From the NCBI RefSeq assembly GCF_000315545.1, contig NZ_JH992902.1, positions 779,280 through 843,279 on the forward strand: DNA of 64,000 nt, given 5' to 3'. Below are positions 42,554-50,875 of the stretch, one piece after another (position 1 is the stretch's first letter; every line of letters begins with the position of its first letter). Origin of the DNA: Selenomonas sp. F0473. Its GTDB lineage: Bacteria; Bacillota; Negativicutes; Selenomonadales; Selenomonadaceae. A program made the translations under genes and the position numbers. The notes under the pieces are model-generated. The model saw only the letters and a program-made list of their open reading frames with translations, searched no databases and was not told where the DNA came from.

Positions 42554-43510
42554 ATGGACGAAATCACGGCGCGTCTCGGCTATGTCGGGACCGACCTCAT
42601 CCTGCCGCTCATCATCGGCTATATACTCTACCGCCGCCGCATTCTTTCCGACGGCGCGGTGAACCTCATCATCCGCATCAACGTGATCGGGTTTTTCACG
42701 ATTCTCTCTTTGTTCAGTTTCTGGACGCTGCCGCTCACGCGGGAGCTCGCGCTCCTGCCCGTGTTCGGCTGTCTGCTCGTGCTCATCCCGGGGGCGCTGA
42801 GCAGGTTCTGGCTCGGACGGCGGTTCCACAGCGCGATCGACCGCGGCACGCACCTCATCTCCGCCATGCTGTCGAACATCGGCACGCTCTGCGGCATCTG
42901 CGCCTACATCATCTACGGAGAGCGCGGATTCGCCTACGCGCAGATCGGCGGGGCCTGTCAGAATTTCCTGCTCATCGTACTCGCCTTTCCCGCCGCGCAG
43001 TATTACTATCTCCTGCACAAAAATCGCGGGCGCCCGGCACGCCTCGAAGGGCGCGCGTTCCTCGGCCTCTTTTTCTCGTGGAACCAGCTCGGGGTGCTCG
43101 GCATCGCCGCGGGGCTCCTGCTCAACGCGATGAATGTCGCACGGCCCCCCCTGATCGCGGAAGCGTTCTCCTATCTCATCCATATATCGGCGTGGTTCGC
43201 CATGCTCCCCGTCGGCTCGCTCATCAACCTGCGGCGCGTGCGGCGCTTCCTCCCGTGGACGTGGGACATGCTCCTCATCCGCTTCGTCTTTGTCCCCACG
43301 GCAATCTTTGCGCTCTCCTATCCGCTCATCGGTGATCCCATCCTGCGCAACTCGCTGCTGATCTTCGCGAGCGCCCCCGGTGCGATCAACGCGACGCTTG
43401 CCGCGCGGCTCTATCGGCTGAACGTCGATTATACGCTTGCGGTCTTCCTCGTTACGACGACGCTCTACCTCGTCGTGCTCTTCCCCCTGATTTTCTTCCT
43501 GCTGCATTGA
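42554..43510 (+). CDS. AEC-family (auxin efflux carrier-like) permease, copy 1
   Basis: A 318-residue protein with about 10 membrane segments. The AEC/bile-acid-transporter-like fold is suggested by GYVGTDLILPLIIGYILYRRRIL at the start and ASAPGAINATLAARLYRLNVDYTLAVFLVTTTLYLVVLFPLIFFLL at the end, the usual crossing helix and last two helices. Bacterial members export or import small carboxylic acids such as malate. It starts after AAAGGACG. It is followed by a paralogue 15 bases downstream; the two share motifs such as YGERGFAYAQI and FFSWNQL/FLSWNQL. Confidence 0.82.
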   Translation: MDEITARLGYVGTDLILPLIIGYILYRRRILSDGAVNLIIRINVIGFFTILSLFSFWTLPLTRELALLPVFGCLLVLIPGALSRFWLGRRFHSAIDRGTHLISAMLSNIGTLCGICAYIIYGERGFAYAQIGGACQNFLLIVLAFPAAQYYYLLHKNRGRPARLEGRAFLGLFFSWNQLGVLGIAAGLLLNAMNVARPPLIAEAFSYLIHISAWFAMLPVGSLINLRRVRRFLPWTWDMLLIRFVFVPTAIFALSYPLIGDPILRNSLLIFASAPGAINATLAARLYRLNVDYTLAVFLVTTTLYLVVLFPLIFFLLH

Positions 43511-43525
43511 GGAAAGGCGGCTGCC

Positions 43526-44479
43526 ATGGACACCTCGGATTTTCGCATCGTCTATCTCTTCACCGACCTGCTGCTGCCGCTGATCGTCGGCTATCTGCTT
43601 TACCGGCACGGCAAAATCTCGGATGCGACGGTCAGCCGTATCCTGCGGCTCAACGTCGTCGTCATCTATACGATACTCGCGTTTATGAGCTGCTGGACGC
43701 TGCCGATCTCGCGGGATCTCGCGCTCGTCCCGATCTACGGCATCCTCATCGTTCTCTTCCCCGGTCTCGTCGGCCGGGCATTCTTCATCCGGCGCTACCG
43801 GAATCCGCTCGACCGCGGGGCCTATCTCGCAAACGCCATGATGTCCAACGTCACCACCCTCGGGGGCGTCTGCGCCTTTATTCTCTACGGCGAACGGGGT
43901 TTTGCCTACGCGCAGATCATGGGCATCTTTCAGACGCTCATGCTCGTCCTCGCCGTATTTCCGATGGCGCAGTACTACTATTTACAACATAAAAACCACG
44001 GGAGCGGAGGCAAAATCCGGCTGCGTTTCCTCGACATCTTTCTTTCGTGGAACCAGCTCAGCATCGTCGGCATGGCGGCAGGCCTTGCGCTCAACGCCGC
44101 CGGGGTTGCGCGGCCGCCCGTCCTCGGCAGCGTATTCGAGGGTCTGGTACACTTCGGCGCGTGGTTCGGCATGCTGCCCGTCGGGTGTCTCGTCAACCTG
44201 CACCGCGCACGGCGGTACGCACCGTGGACGCTCGACCTCTTCGCCCTGCGCTTCCTCATTCTGCCCATCTTTATGGGCGCGGTCAGTTATCCCTTCGTGC
44301 GCGATCCCGTCCTCCGCGGCGCGATCCTCGTCTTCTCCGTGACGCCGGGCGCGATCAACTCCGTCACCGCCGCGAAACTCTACAATCTCAACGTGGACTA
44401 TACCGTCGCGGGCTTCCTCACCACCAGTATCGCGTTCTTTTTCATCGTCTATCCCGCGCTGTACTTTTTGCTGCGGTAG
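43526..44479 (+). CDS. AEC-family permease, copy 2
   Basis: A 317-residue paralogue of the preceding protein: LFTDLLLPLIVGYLLYRHGKIS, MMSNVTTLGGVCAFILYGERGFAYAQIMG, DIFLSWNQLSIVGMAAGLALNAAGVARPP, and the ending VTPGAINSVTAAKLYNLNVDYTVAGFLTTSIAFFFIVYPALYFLL. The same length and motif order show an ancient tandem duplication. The two may form a heteromer or have different substrates. It starts after AAAGGCGG and is followed by a terminator, so both probably form one transcript. Confidence 0.82.
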   Translation: MDTSDFRIVYLFTDLLLPLIVGYLLYRHGKISDATVSRILRLNVVVIYTILAFMSCWTLPISRDLALVPIYGILIVLFPGLVGRAFFIRRYRNPLDRGAYLANAMMSNVTTLGGVCAFILYGERGFAYAQIMGIFQTLMLVLAVFPMAQYYYLQHKNHGSGGKIRLRFLDIFLSWNQLSIVGMAAGLALNAAGVARPPVLGSVFEGLVHFGAWFGMLPVGCLVNLHRARRYAPWTLDLFALRFLILPIFMGAVSYPFVRDPVLRGAILVFSVTPGAINSVTAAKLYNLNVDYTVAGFLTTSIAFFFIVYPALYFLLR

Positions 44480-44582
44480 AACGACATATTTTCCCTCATA
44501 GGGAACGCTTCGCCGACGCGGGGGAACAAGTACGGCCGGCTCCGCCGCGGGACCGCGATACGCCCGTATGCCCGTCAAAAAA

Positions 44583-44611
44583 GCGACCGCCCTGCGGCGG
44601 CCGCTTTTTTT
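44583..44611. terminator. Bidirectional terminator after the AEC permeases
   Basis: GCGACCGCC (44583-44591) pairs with GGCGGCCGC (44596-44604), one mismatch, loop CTGC, with A and T runs on both sides. Confidence 0.9.
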
Positions 44612-44622
44612 AGCGCACGATG

Positions 44623-45087
44623 TTAAAATACGTCGTCGTCCACTTCCGATTTGCTCGAGAGCACCTGTCCCGTGACGGCGTCGATGCGGAGCTCGTACTC
44701 CATGTTCCCGGCATGACATTCCACCTTGTACACGGGATTGAACGCCCCGTCCTGCGTACGGTCGCTCCGGTGCTTGTCGCGATCCCGCGACTTGAGTTTA
44801 ATCTCCCAATAGCTAAGTTCCGACTCGGACTTGCCGATCGTCTCCGCCGCGATGGCGCGCACCTGCGTCTCGTCGATCAGTACGACGCCGCGCTGCGATG
44901 CCTCCGCCCGTACCGCCTCCGCGCGCGCCTGTGCCTTCGCCGCATTGTGGGCCTCCGCCTGCTGCATGTGCATATAGGCGCCGCCCGCCGTGACCGTCGC
45001 GCAGAGTGCGGCAACCGCGGCAATCTTTTTGAGATGCGCCGCGCCGAATACGTTTGCGAGCTTTGCCTTGACATCGTTCATTTCCAT
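44623..45087 (-). CDS. Membrane-anchored PepSY-domain protein
   Basis: A 154-residue protein. A short cytoplasmic part is followed by one membrane segment (KIAAVAALCATVTAGGAYMHM), a charged Ala-rich linker, and a PepSY domain (VRAIAAETIGKSESELSYWEIKLKSRD ... FNPVYKVECHAGNMEYELRIDAVTGQVLSSKSEVDDD). PepSY domains are thought to inhibit or regulate peptidases or act as sensors at the cell surface. The ATG at 45085-45087 follows GGAGG by 7 bases. It is divergent from a two-component system, which may control it. Confidence 0.85.
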   Translation of the reverse strand: MEMNDVKAKLANVFGAAHLKKIAAVAALCATVTAGGAYMHMQQAEAHNAAKAQARAEAVRAEASQRGVVLIDETQVRAIAAETIGKSESELSYWEIKLKSRDRDKHRSDRTQDGAFNPVYKVECHAGNMEYELRIDAVTGQVLSSKSEVDDDVF

Positions 45088-45236
45088 GGTAATTCCTCCT
45101 TGCCTTCCGGCATACATTTCTTTTACATCACTGTTGATATATGTATCATAAAGGAAAGTTTTAAACAAAGTGTAAACGCAAGAAAAACTTTTTTGAAATT
45201 CGTCATCTCATTGCAGATTTTTCACGCTATTTCGGT

Positions 45237-45242
45237 TATAAT
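45237..45242 (+). promoter_or_regulatory. Probable -10 box of the two-component system
   Basis: TATAAT at 45237-45242, 44 bases before the kinase start. The best -35 (TTGCAG, 45211-45216) is 20 bases away, so the promoter may need an activator. Confidence 0.45.
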
Positions 45243-45285
45243 GACACCATGACCATGCCGCGGCAGAAAAGAGTGAGGTGATGCC

Positions 45286-46791
45286 ATGCGGCTGCACGAT
45301 ATTTCGCTGAAAAACAGGCTGTTGATGACGAACGCTCTCATGGTCGTCATCCCCATCGTTCTGCTGCTCGCCGTCGGTTCCCTTCTCCTCGGCGGGCTGC
45401 GTTATACCGGTTCGCTGCAGCAGGAGATACTGGCGTTCCTTTGGCCGGAGAACGGCACGACGCTCTCTGTCCAGTTCGCGCTCAGTTCTCTGCGCGCGGA
45501 GACAGAAAAGAAGCGGCTGAAGCTGCACAATATCGAAAGCGACATCCGCCTGCTCGAAGCTGCGGGAGCCCGGATCGCCGTGCGGCAGCAGGGGCAGTCA
45601 ATCTACCTGTCTCCCGGCGCGGCAGCCGACGATATCCGGCGATCGGTTGCCGACAAATGCACGATGCCGGGATCTTCGCTCACGTGGGACGGCGACGGTC
45701 TCTTCTTTCGATGGGAGAATCCGCGCGGCAATACGCTCATCATGGGCACGGGACCCGTGCCCATGCGCGGCAGTACGGAAGAGGCCCTCTTTTCGCGGGA
45801 TGAACGGGACTTCATTGTAAACGCCCTGCTCTTTCTCTTCATCGCCGCGACCGCGGCGGGGATCCTGTTGCTCGGGCGCTACCTCGCGCATATGCTCTCC
45901 GCGCAGATACTCGCCCCGCTCGCCGAGATGCGGGCGGCGGCCGCGGCTATCGAGCGGGGCGATCTCGACCGCGCGCTGCCGCCGATGGGAGACGACGAGG
46001 TCGGCGCAACCTGCCGCGCGTTCGACGCAATGCGCCGAAACCTAAAGCGCGCGCGGGCGCGAGAACGCCGCGAGGAGGAGCGGCGCAGAGAACTCTTCAT
46101 CGGCATTCTGCACGATGTCGCGACGCCGCTGACGGCAATCAAGGGCTACGCGAACGGCCTGCTTGACGGCATCGCCGCGACCCCGGAAAAGCAGCGCGCA
46201 TACGCCGCACGCATCAGCCGCGCCGCAGGGACGATGGAGCGTCTCACCGCGCGTCTGCGCGAATTTTTGCGCCTCGAAAGCGACGACCTGCCCTTCTCGT
46301 GGGAGGAGGTCGAGGCGCGAGACTATCTGCGCGCCGTTATCGCCGACGCTGCCGGAGATTTCGCAGCGCGGGACCTGACGTTGACCTTCCTCCCCTCGGA
46401 AAGCCGGGCGCGCATCCGCATCGACCGCATGGAATTTGCACGCGTGCTCTATAATCTCTTTGAGAACAGCGACAAGTACCGCCGCGGGGATACGGCGGAG
46501 GTACGCGTCTCCATCGCGGAAGAGGGGGCCGCGCTCTCTATCGACATCGACGACGACGGTATGGGAGCGGCCCCGGAAGAACTGCCAAAACTCTTCGACA
46601 CGTTCTATCGAACGGATCCCGCCCGCGCCAACGTTGCGGCGGGCAGCGGCCTCGGGCTCGCCGTCGTGCGGCAGATCGTAACGGCTTTCGGCGGAACCGT
46701 CGGCGCCGCAGCCTCGCGGCTCGGCGGACTGCGTATTCATATAGCAATGCCCATTGTAGGGAAAGAGAAAGACCAAGGTGATCTGGGATGA
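45286..46791 (+). CDS. Sensor histidine kinase
   Basis: A 501-residue kinase: TM1 (LLMTNALMVVIPIVLLLAVGSLLLGG), a periplasmic sensor of about 140 residues without recognised domain, TM2 (FIVNALLFLFIAATAAGILLLGRYL), HAMP (LAPLAEMRAAAAAIERGDLD), then HisKA with H276 in ILHDVATPLTAIKGYANGLLDG. The ATPase domain has the N box (LYNLFENSDKYR), the G1-type DDDGMG and SGLGLAVVRQIV. The residue after the phospho-histidine is Asp rather than the usual Glu. The start follows GAGGTG. Its last bases overlap the response regulator start by 4. Confidence 0.93.
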   Translation: MRLHDISLKNRLLMTNALMVVIPIVLLLAVGSLLLGGLRYTGSLQQEILAFLWPENGTTLSVQFALSSLRAETEKKRLKLHNIESDIRLLEAAGARIAVRQQGQSIYLSPGAAADDIRRSVADKCTMPGSSLTWDGDGLFFRWENPRGNTLIMGTGPVPMRGSTEEALFSRDERDFIVNALLFLFIAATAAGILLLGRYLAHMLSAQILAPLAEMRAAAAAIERGDLDRALPPMGDDEVGATCRAFDAMRRNLKRARARERREEERRRELFIGILHDVATPLTAIKGYANGLLDGIAATPEKQRAYAARISRAAGTMERLTARLREFLRLESDDLPFSWEEVEARDYLRAVIADAAGDFAARDLTLTFLPSESRARIRIDRMEFARVLYNLFENSDKYRRGDTAEVRVSIAEEGAALSIDIDDDGMGAAPEELPKLFDTFYRTDPARANVAAGSGLGLAVVRQIVTAFGGTVGAAASRLGGLRIHIAMPIVGKEKDQGDLG

Positions 46792-47495
46792 AGAAAATTC
46801 TGCTCGTAGAGGACGATACGGACATCGCCGAGCTGGAACGCGACTATTTGGAGGCAAGCGGCTTCTCGGTGGACATTTCGTCCGACGGGGACGAAGGGCA
46901 GCGGATGGCGCTCACAGGCGACTATCACTTGATCCTGCTCGACGTGATGCTGCCGGGCGCGGACGGTTTCGCCATCTGCCGCGCCGTGCGAAAACAACTC
47001 GACATCCCGATTCTCATGGTCTCGGCGCGCCTCGAGGACATCGACAAGATCCGCGCGCTCGGGCTCGGCGCGGACGATTACATCATCAAGCCCTTCAGCC
47101 CGAGCGAACTCGCCGCGCGTGTCAAGGCGCATATCGCGCGCTACAACCGCCTCAAAGGCGGCGCGCCGACGGAGCCGACGTCGCTGCGCTTCGGCGCCCT
47201 CGAGATTCAGCCGTGGACGCACCGCGTCTTCGTCGCGGGACGCGAGGTGCATCTCGCGAGCCGCGAGTTCGAACTGCTGCTTTTCCTGGCCGAGCATCCG
47301 CAGATCGTCTTCAGCAAGGAGACGCTCTACGACCGCGTGTGGGATCTCGACGCGATGGGCAGCACCTCCACGGTTTCCGTGCACATGAACCGTCTCCGGG
47401 AAAAGATCGAAGAGGATCCCTCCAATCCGCAGTGGCTCCAGACGGTCTGGGGTTCGGGCTATCGCTTCAACGACGAAGCGCCGTCCGCCGAGTAA
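46788..47495 (+). CDS. OmpR-family response regulator
   Basis: A 235-residue regulator. Its receiver domain has the phosphorylated D52 in LLDVMLPGADG and K in the ADDYIIKPFSPSELAARV motif. Its C-terminal winged helix is DNA-binding (LRFGALEIQPWTHRVFVAGREVHLASREFELLLFLAEHPQIVFSKETLYDRVWDLDAMGSTSTVSVHMNRLREKIEEDPSNPQWLQTVWGSGYRFN). It is translationally coupled to the kinase (ATGA). Likely targets include the divergent PepSY gene, by position only. Confidence 0.95.
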   Translation: MKKILLVEDDTDIAELERDYLEASGFSVDISSDGDEGQRMALTGDYHLILLDVMLPGADGFAICRAVRKQLDIPILMVSARLEDIDKIRALGLGADDYIIKPFSPSELAARVKAHIARYNRLKGGAPTEPTSLRFGALEIQPWTHRVFVAGREVHLASREFELLLFLAEHPQIVFSKETLYDRVWDLDAMGSTSTVSVHMNRLREKIEEDPSNPQWLQTVWGSGYRFNDEAPSAE

Positions 47496-47496
47496 T

Positions 47497-47672
47497 ATGC
47501 CGATGGACGTCGCTCAATCGATCTTCTACTTCTTGCTTGCCGGTACCTTTGAAATCGGCGGCGGCTATCTGATGCGGCTTTGGCTGCACGGAGAAAAAAC
47601 GTTCTGCGGGGGCTTGCGGGCGCCGTCGCGCTGATCGGCATATGCATCATCATGTACGCGCCGCGCGGATAA
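47497..47672 (+). pseudogene. Remnant of a YnfA-family small membrane protein gene
   Basis: The reading starts MDVAQSIFYFLLAGTFEIGGGYLMRLWLHGEKT, which matches the first helix of YnfA-type proteins. It then shifts frame to LRGLAGAVALIGICIIMYAPRG and TAA, matching their last helix. About 50 middle residues are missing, together with the frame. YnfA proteins have four helices and about 108 residues. The start lies 2 bases after the response regulator stop. A strong terminator follows. This is a decayed gene with an internal deletion, not a simple frameshift. Confidence 0.72.
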
Positions 47673-47675
47673 GCA

Positions 47676-47709
47676 AAAACACCGTGCCTTGTCATTGGCA
47701 CGGTGTTTT
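47676..47709. terminator. Terminator after the ynfA remnant
   Basis: AAAACACCGTGCC (47676-47688) pairs perfectly with GGCACGGTGTTTT (47697-47709), 8-base loop, T or A runs on both sides. Confidence 0.93.
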
Positions 47710-47724
47710 ATTTGATGCGGCAAT

Positions 47725-47828
47725 CCCGTTTCATGACGGGACAAATAGGGAACCCGAAGGGGCGTCAGCGTCGATGCACGGCGAGGAAGAGCAAGTTAAA
47801 CCCCGCGTCGACGAAGCGAAGAACCCCT
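47725..47828. other. Possible structured RNA or repeat element
   Basis: A compact run of complementary segments: CCCGT/ACGGG (47725-47729, 47736-47740), AGGGG/CCCCT (47758-47762, 47824-47828) and CGTCGA/TCGACG (47769-47774, 47808-47813). The last two are nested, as in a folded RNA. There is no good coding frame with a ribosome site. It could be a small RNA, the processed 3' end of the DUF488 mRNA, or a dispersed repeat. The strand is undecided. Confidence 0.3.
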
Positions 47829-47845
47829 GTAGCCGGGCGCAGCGA

Positions 47846-48220
47846 TCACGCTTTCGTCATGTTGGCTCCCATCCAATCGCGCAGAACATACGCCTGATTG
47901 AACTTGGGATCCTTCGCTCCGTAGAGAAGCGTGACGTTCTCCCCCGCGCCGAGATGCGCCGCGGCATCGCGCATGCGAGCGGGCGCCGCCGTCCCCGTCG
48001 ACAGCTCGGCGCGGTATTTTTCGGCAAATTCGGCAAAGCGCTCGGGCTCATGCCCGAACCACTTGCGCAGTTCGGGAGACGGCGCGATATCCTTCCACCA
48101 GTCGTCAAGCACGGCACGCTCCTTTGAGATGCCGCGCGGCCACAGGCGGTCGACGAGAACGCGATAACCGTCGTCCCCTGCCGGCGCGTCATAGACGCGT
48201 TTGATCCTGATCTCGCTCAT
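47846..48220 (-). CDS. DUF488 family protein
   Basis: A 124-residue protein with the family's hallmark IRIKRVYDAPAGDDGYRVLVDRLWPRGISKERAVLDDWWKDIAPSPELRKWFGHEPERFAEFAEKYRAEL. The family has no settled function; it is small, soluble and widespread, and often sits alone. The end is LLYGAKDPKFNQAYVLRDWM. It starts 7 bases downstream of the zinc-ribbon gene stop and is probably co-transcribed with that gene. Confidence 0.9.
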   Translation of the reverse strand: MSEIRIKRVYDAPAGDDGYRVLVDRLWPRGISKERAVLDDWWKDIAPSPELRKWFGHEPERFAEFAEKYRAELSTGTAAPARMRDAAAHLGAGENVTLLYGAKDPKFNQAYVLRDWMGANMTKA

Positions 48221-48226
48221 ATCTCA

Positions 48227-48871
48227 TCATACTCCTCTCGCCAAAAATTCTTGCACAGAGTTCGCTTCCCCCGTACGCAGTGCGGAAACAATCCGCGCGA
48301 TACGAGGCGGCACCGTCCACTCAATCGGCAGGAAGCAGTCCTCGCAGGCATTATATATCGTGCAGAGTTCGTTTTCCGCGCGGCGGCGGAACAGGTCGTG
48401 CTCCGCCTTGCGCCGTTCATATTTGCGCCCCGCGCGCAGATAGCCGATACTCGTGACGGCTCCCCACAGGACAAAAAAGTACGCCCAAACGAAATGAGGC
48501 AGAAACGGCGAAAGCGTCAGATAAAAAAGCGCCGCCGCCAATCCGCCGCCCAGCCCCCAAAGGCCGATGGACGGACGCCGTTTGCCGCCCTCCATCGAGG
48601 CGAGATCCTCGACTACTTGGAAAAGATTGCTGTGCTTTGTAAAATATGTTTTCAGCCGTTCGAGCCCCGCAATCTGCGCATCGAGGCCGTTCGGCACCGC
48701 ACTCGGTTCGGCGGGCACAACGGCCGCCGGCATCGCGCTTCTGTGTTTTTCCGCCGTATCCGCGATAAAGCTCCACGTCTCAAGTTCGTCGTCAACGAGC
48801 GCGCGTTCCCCGCAGTGCGGGCAGATACGCGTGATTCCCGATATCTTTTCTCCGCATTCTTTGCATATCAT
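48227..48871 (-). CDS. Zinc-ribbon membrane protein of unknown function
   Basis: A 214-residue protein. The first 25 residues form a zinc ribbon (C3-K-E-C6, C17-P-H-C20). A linker with many Pro and Ala follows. A helical stretch (LDAQIAGLERLKTYFTKHSNLFQVVEDLASME) leads to two membrane helices (IGLWGLGGGLAAALFYLTLSPFLPHFVWAYFFVLWGAVTSIGY), then a charged cytoplasmic tail with CTIYNACEDC. I do not recognise the family beyond the ribbon. The ATG at 48869-48871 follows AGGAGG; a longer in-frame start at 48922 has no support. Confidence 0.75.
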   Translation of the reverse strand: MICKECGEKISGITRICPHCGERALVDDELETWSFIADTAEKHRSAMPAAVVPAEPSAVPNGLDAQIAGLERLKTYFTKHSNLFQVVEDLASMEGGKRRPSIGLWGLGGGLAAALFYLTLSPFLPHFVWAYFFVLWGAVTSIGYLRAGRKYERRKAEHDLFRRRAENELCTIYNACEDCFLPIEWTVPPRIARIVSALRTGEANSVQEFLARGV

Positions 48872-48963
48872 CAGTCTTCCTCCTTTCTTCATCATTTCAG
48901 TTCCGTCAATATATATTTCCATATATTAGCAAAAATTATTCTCATTGTCTAATGAAAACACAA

Positions 48964-49002
48964 AAAATTACGGGTATACATGCGCTGAGGCATGTATACC
49001 CG
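48964..49002 (-). terminator. Terminator of the amino-acid permease gene
   Basis: CGGGTATACATGC (48971-48983) pairs perfectly with GCATGTATACCCG (48990-49002). On the minus strand it is followed by TAATTTTTTG. Confidence 0.92.
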
Positions 49003-49027
49003 CATATTTTCCGCCGTTGAGCCGTAT

Positions 49028-50377
49028 TTACGCGTCCCGCTTCTTCGCGCGGTAGCCGAGCCGGAGGACGATCAGCCAGATGGGCAGGATCGGCACGGCG
49101 AGCTGCATCCCGGGGATCTGGGCCATCATAAAGACGACGCCGATGAGAAAAATAATACAAATATAATTGATCCACGGATAAAACGGCGCGCGGAACTTGA
49201 TCTGCCCGCCCTCGCGCAGCATTTTCCGCCGAAACTTCAGATGTGTGACGACGATGGTCGTCCAGCTGATGACGGCCGCGCAGGTCGCGATCGAAATCAG
49301 ATAGAGGAACGCGTCGCCCGGGAAGAAGTAGTTGAGGAACACGACGACGAGCGTGATCCCCGACGAGATCAAAATGCCGAGCACGGGGACGCCGCGCCGC
49401 GAAAGTCTCCGCAGGACCGGCGGCGCATCGCCGCGCTGCGATAAGCCGTAGAGCATGCGGCTGTTGCTGTAGATCGCGGAGTTGTAGACCGAGATCGCCG
49501 CCGTGAGGACGACGAAGTTCAGGATGTGCGCGGCGGCGGGAATCCCGACGTTTTGGAAGATCTGCACGAAGGGGCTCGCCTCCATGCCGACCTCGTTCCA
49601 CGGCCAGAGTGCCGTCAACACCGCCATCGTGCCGACGTAGAAGATCAGGATACGCCAAATGACTTGGTTGATCGCCTGCGGGATCGTCCGGTCTGGAGCC
49701 TCCGCCTCGCCCGCCGTGATGCCGATCAGCTCGATGCCGCCGAAAGAGAACATGACGACGGCCGTCCCGAGGAAGAATCCCCACCAGCCGTTCGGCAGGA
49801 AGCCGCCGTGGGACCAGAGATTGCTGACGTTCTCGGGGAACGGTGCGCCCGTGAGCAGCAGATATCCGCCGAGTACGATCATGAGGACGATCGCCGTGAT
49901 CTTGACGAGCGCCATCCAGAACTCCATCTCGCCGTATGCGCGGACGTTGATGAGGTTCAGCGCCGTGATGACGACGAGGCAGACGAGCGCGGAGATCCAC
50001 TGCGGCAGATCGGGCAGCCAAAAGTTCATGTAGATGCCGACCGCCGCGAGTTCCGCCATCGAAACGATGACATAGTTGAACCAGTAGTTCCAGCCGGAAA
50101 GGAATCCCGGGAAATCGCCCCAGTACTTGCCCGCATAGTGACTGAACGATCCGGAGACCGGCTCGTCGACGGCCATCTCGCCGAGCATGCGCATGATGAA
50201 AAAGATCATGACGCCGCCGAGGAGATAGGCGAGCATGACCGCGGGGCCCGCGAGCGCGATGGTCGAGGCCGAGCCGTAAAAGAGTCCCGTCCCGATGGCG
50301 CCGCCGAGCGCGATCATTTGGAGATGACGATTCTTCAGCCCGCGCCGGAGCACGACCGGGTTTTCCTGTTCCTGCAT
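49028..50377 (-). CDS. Amino-acid permease (APC superfamily, AAT family)
   Basis: A 449-residue transporter with 12 membrane segments. Family signatures: RGLKNRHLQMIALGGAIGTGLFYGSASTIALAGPAVMLAYLLGGVMIFFIMRMLGEMAVDEPVSGSFSHYAGKYWGDFPGFLSGWNYWFNYV and FGGIELIGITAGEAEAPDRTIPQAINQVIWRI, followed by YNSAIYSNSRMLYGLSQRGDAPPVLRRLSRRGVPVLGI. It resembles the GabP, ProY and AnsP group; the exact amino acid cannot be told. The start follows GGAGG. The gene lies directly downstream of smpB with a 15-base gap and might be in the same transcript, with its own terminator. Confidence 0.93.
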   Translation of the reverse strand: MQEQENPVVLRRGLKNRHLQMIALGGAIGTGLFYGSASTIALAGPAVMLAYLLGGVMIFFIMRMLGEMAVDEPVSGSFSHYAGKYWGDFPGFLSGWNYWFNYVIVSMAELAAVGIYMNFWLPDLPQWISALVCLVVITALNLINVRAYGEMEFWMALVKITAIVLMIVLGGYLLLTGAPFPENVSNLWSHGGFLPNGWWGFFLGTAVVMFSFGGIELIGITAGEAEAPDRTIPQAINQVIWRILIFYVGTMAVLTALWPWNEVGMEASPFVQIFQNVGIPAAAHILNFVVLTAAISVYNSAIYSNSRMLYGLSQRGDAPPVLRRLSRRGVPVLGILISSGITLVVVFLNYFFPGDAFLYLISIATCAAVISWTTIVVTHLKFRRKMLREGGQIKFRAPFYPWINYICIIFLIGVVFMMAQIPGMQLAVPILPIWLIVLRLGYRAKKRDA

Positions 50378-50392
50378 AGTTCCTCCTGCGTC

Positions 50393-50866
50393 TTATCCGC
50401 GCTGCCGTTCCTTGAGCGCCTGTTCGACCTCGCGCTTTGCGGTCTTTGCTTTCAGCGTTTGGCGCTTGTCATAGCTGTGCTTTCCGCTCGCAAGCGCGAG
50501 TTCCAGTTTCGCCCGTCCGCGTTTGAAATAGACCCTCAGCGGAATGAGCGTCATCCCCTTCTCCCGCGTCTTGCCGAAGAGTTTCAGGATCTCCGCCTTG
50601 TGCATGAGGAGACGCCGCACGCGCAGCGGGTCGTGGTTGAACCGGTTGCCCTGTTCGTACGGGCTGATGTGCATGTGGTCGAGGAATACTTCCCCGTTCT
50701 TGACGTAGGCGTAGCTGTCGCGCAGATTCGCGCGGCCGGCGCGCAGAGACTTGACCTCCGTCCCCACGAGCTCGAGCCCTGCCTCATAGGTCTCGTGTAT
50801 AAAGTAGTCGTGCCGCGCCTTGCGGTTCTCGCAGGCGATCTTCACGCTTTCGTTTTTCTTTCCCAT
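50393..50866 (-). CDS. smpB: tmRNA-binding protein SmpB
   Basis: A 157-residue Smp[84 protein letters not shown], then [31 protein letters not shown] and a basic tail. It delivers tmRNA to stalled ribosomes in trans-translation. It follows rnr by 9 bases; RNase R degrades the non-stop mRNA, so the two proteins act together. The tmRNA gene itself is not visible in this window. Confidence 0.98.
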   Translation of the reverse strand: MGKKNESVKIACENRKARHDYFIHETYEAGLELVGTEVKSLRAGRANLRDSYAYVKNGEVFLDHMHISPYEQGNRFNHDPLRVRRLLMHKAEILKLFGKTREKGMTLIPLRVYFKRGRAKLELALASGKHSYDKRQTLKAKTAKREVEQALKERQRG

Positions 50867-50875
50867 AACGGTTCC

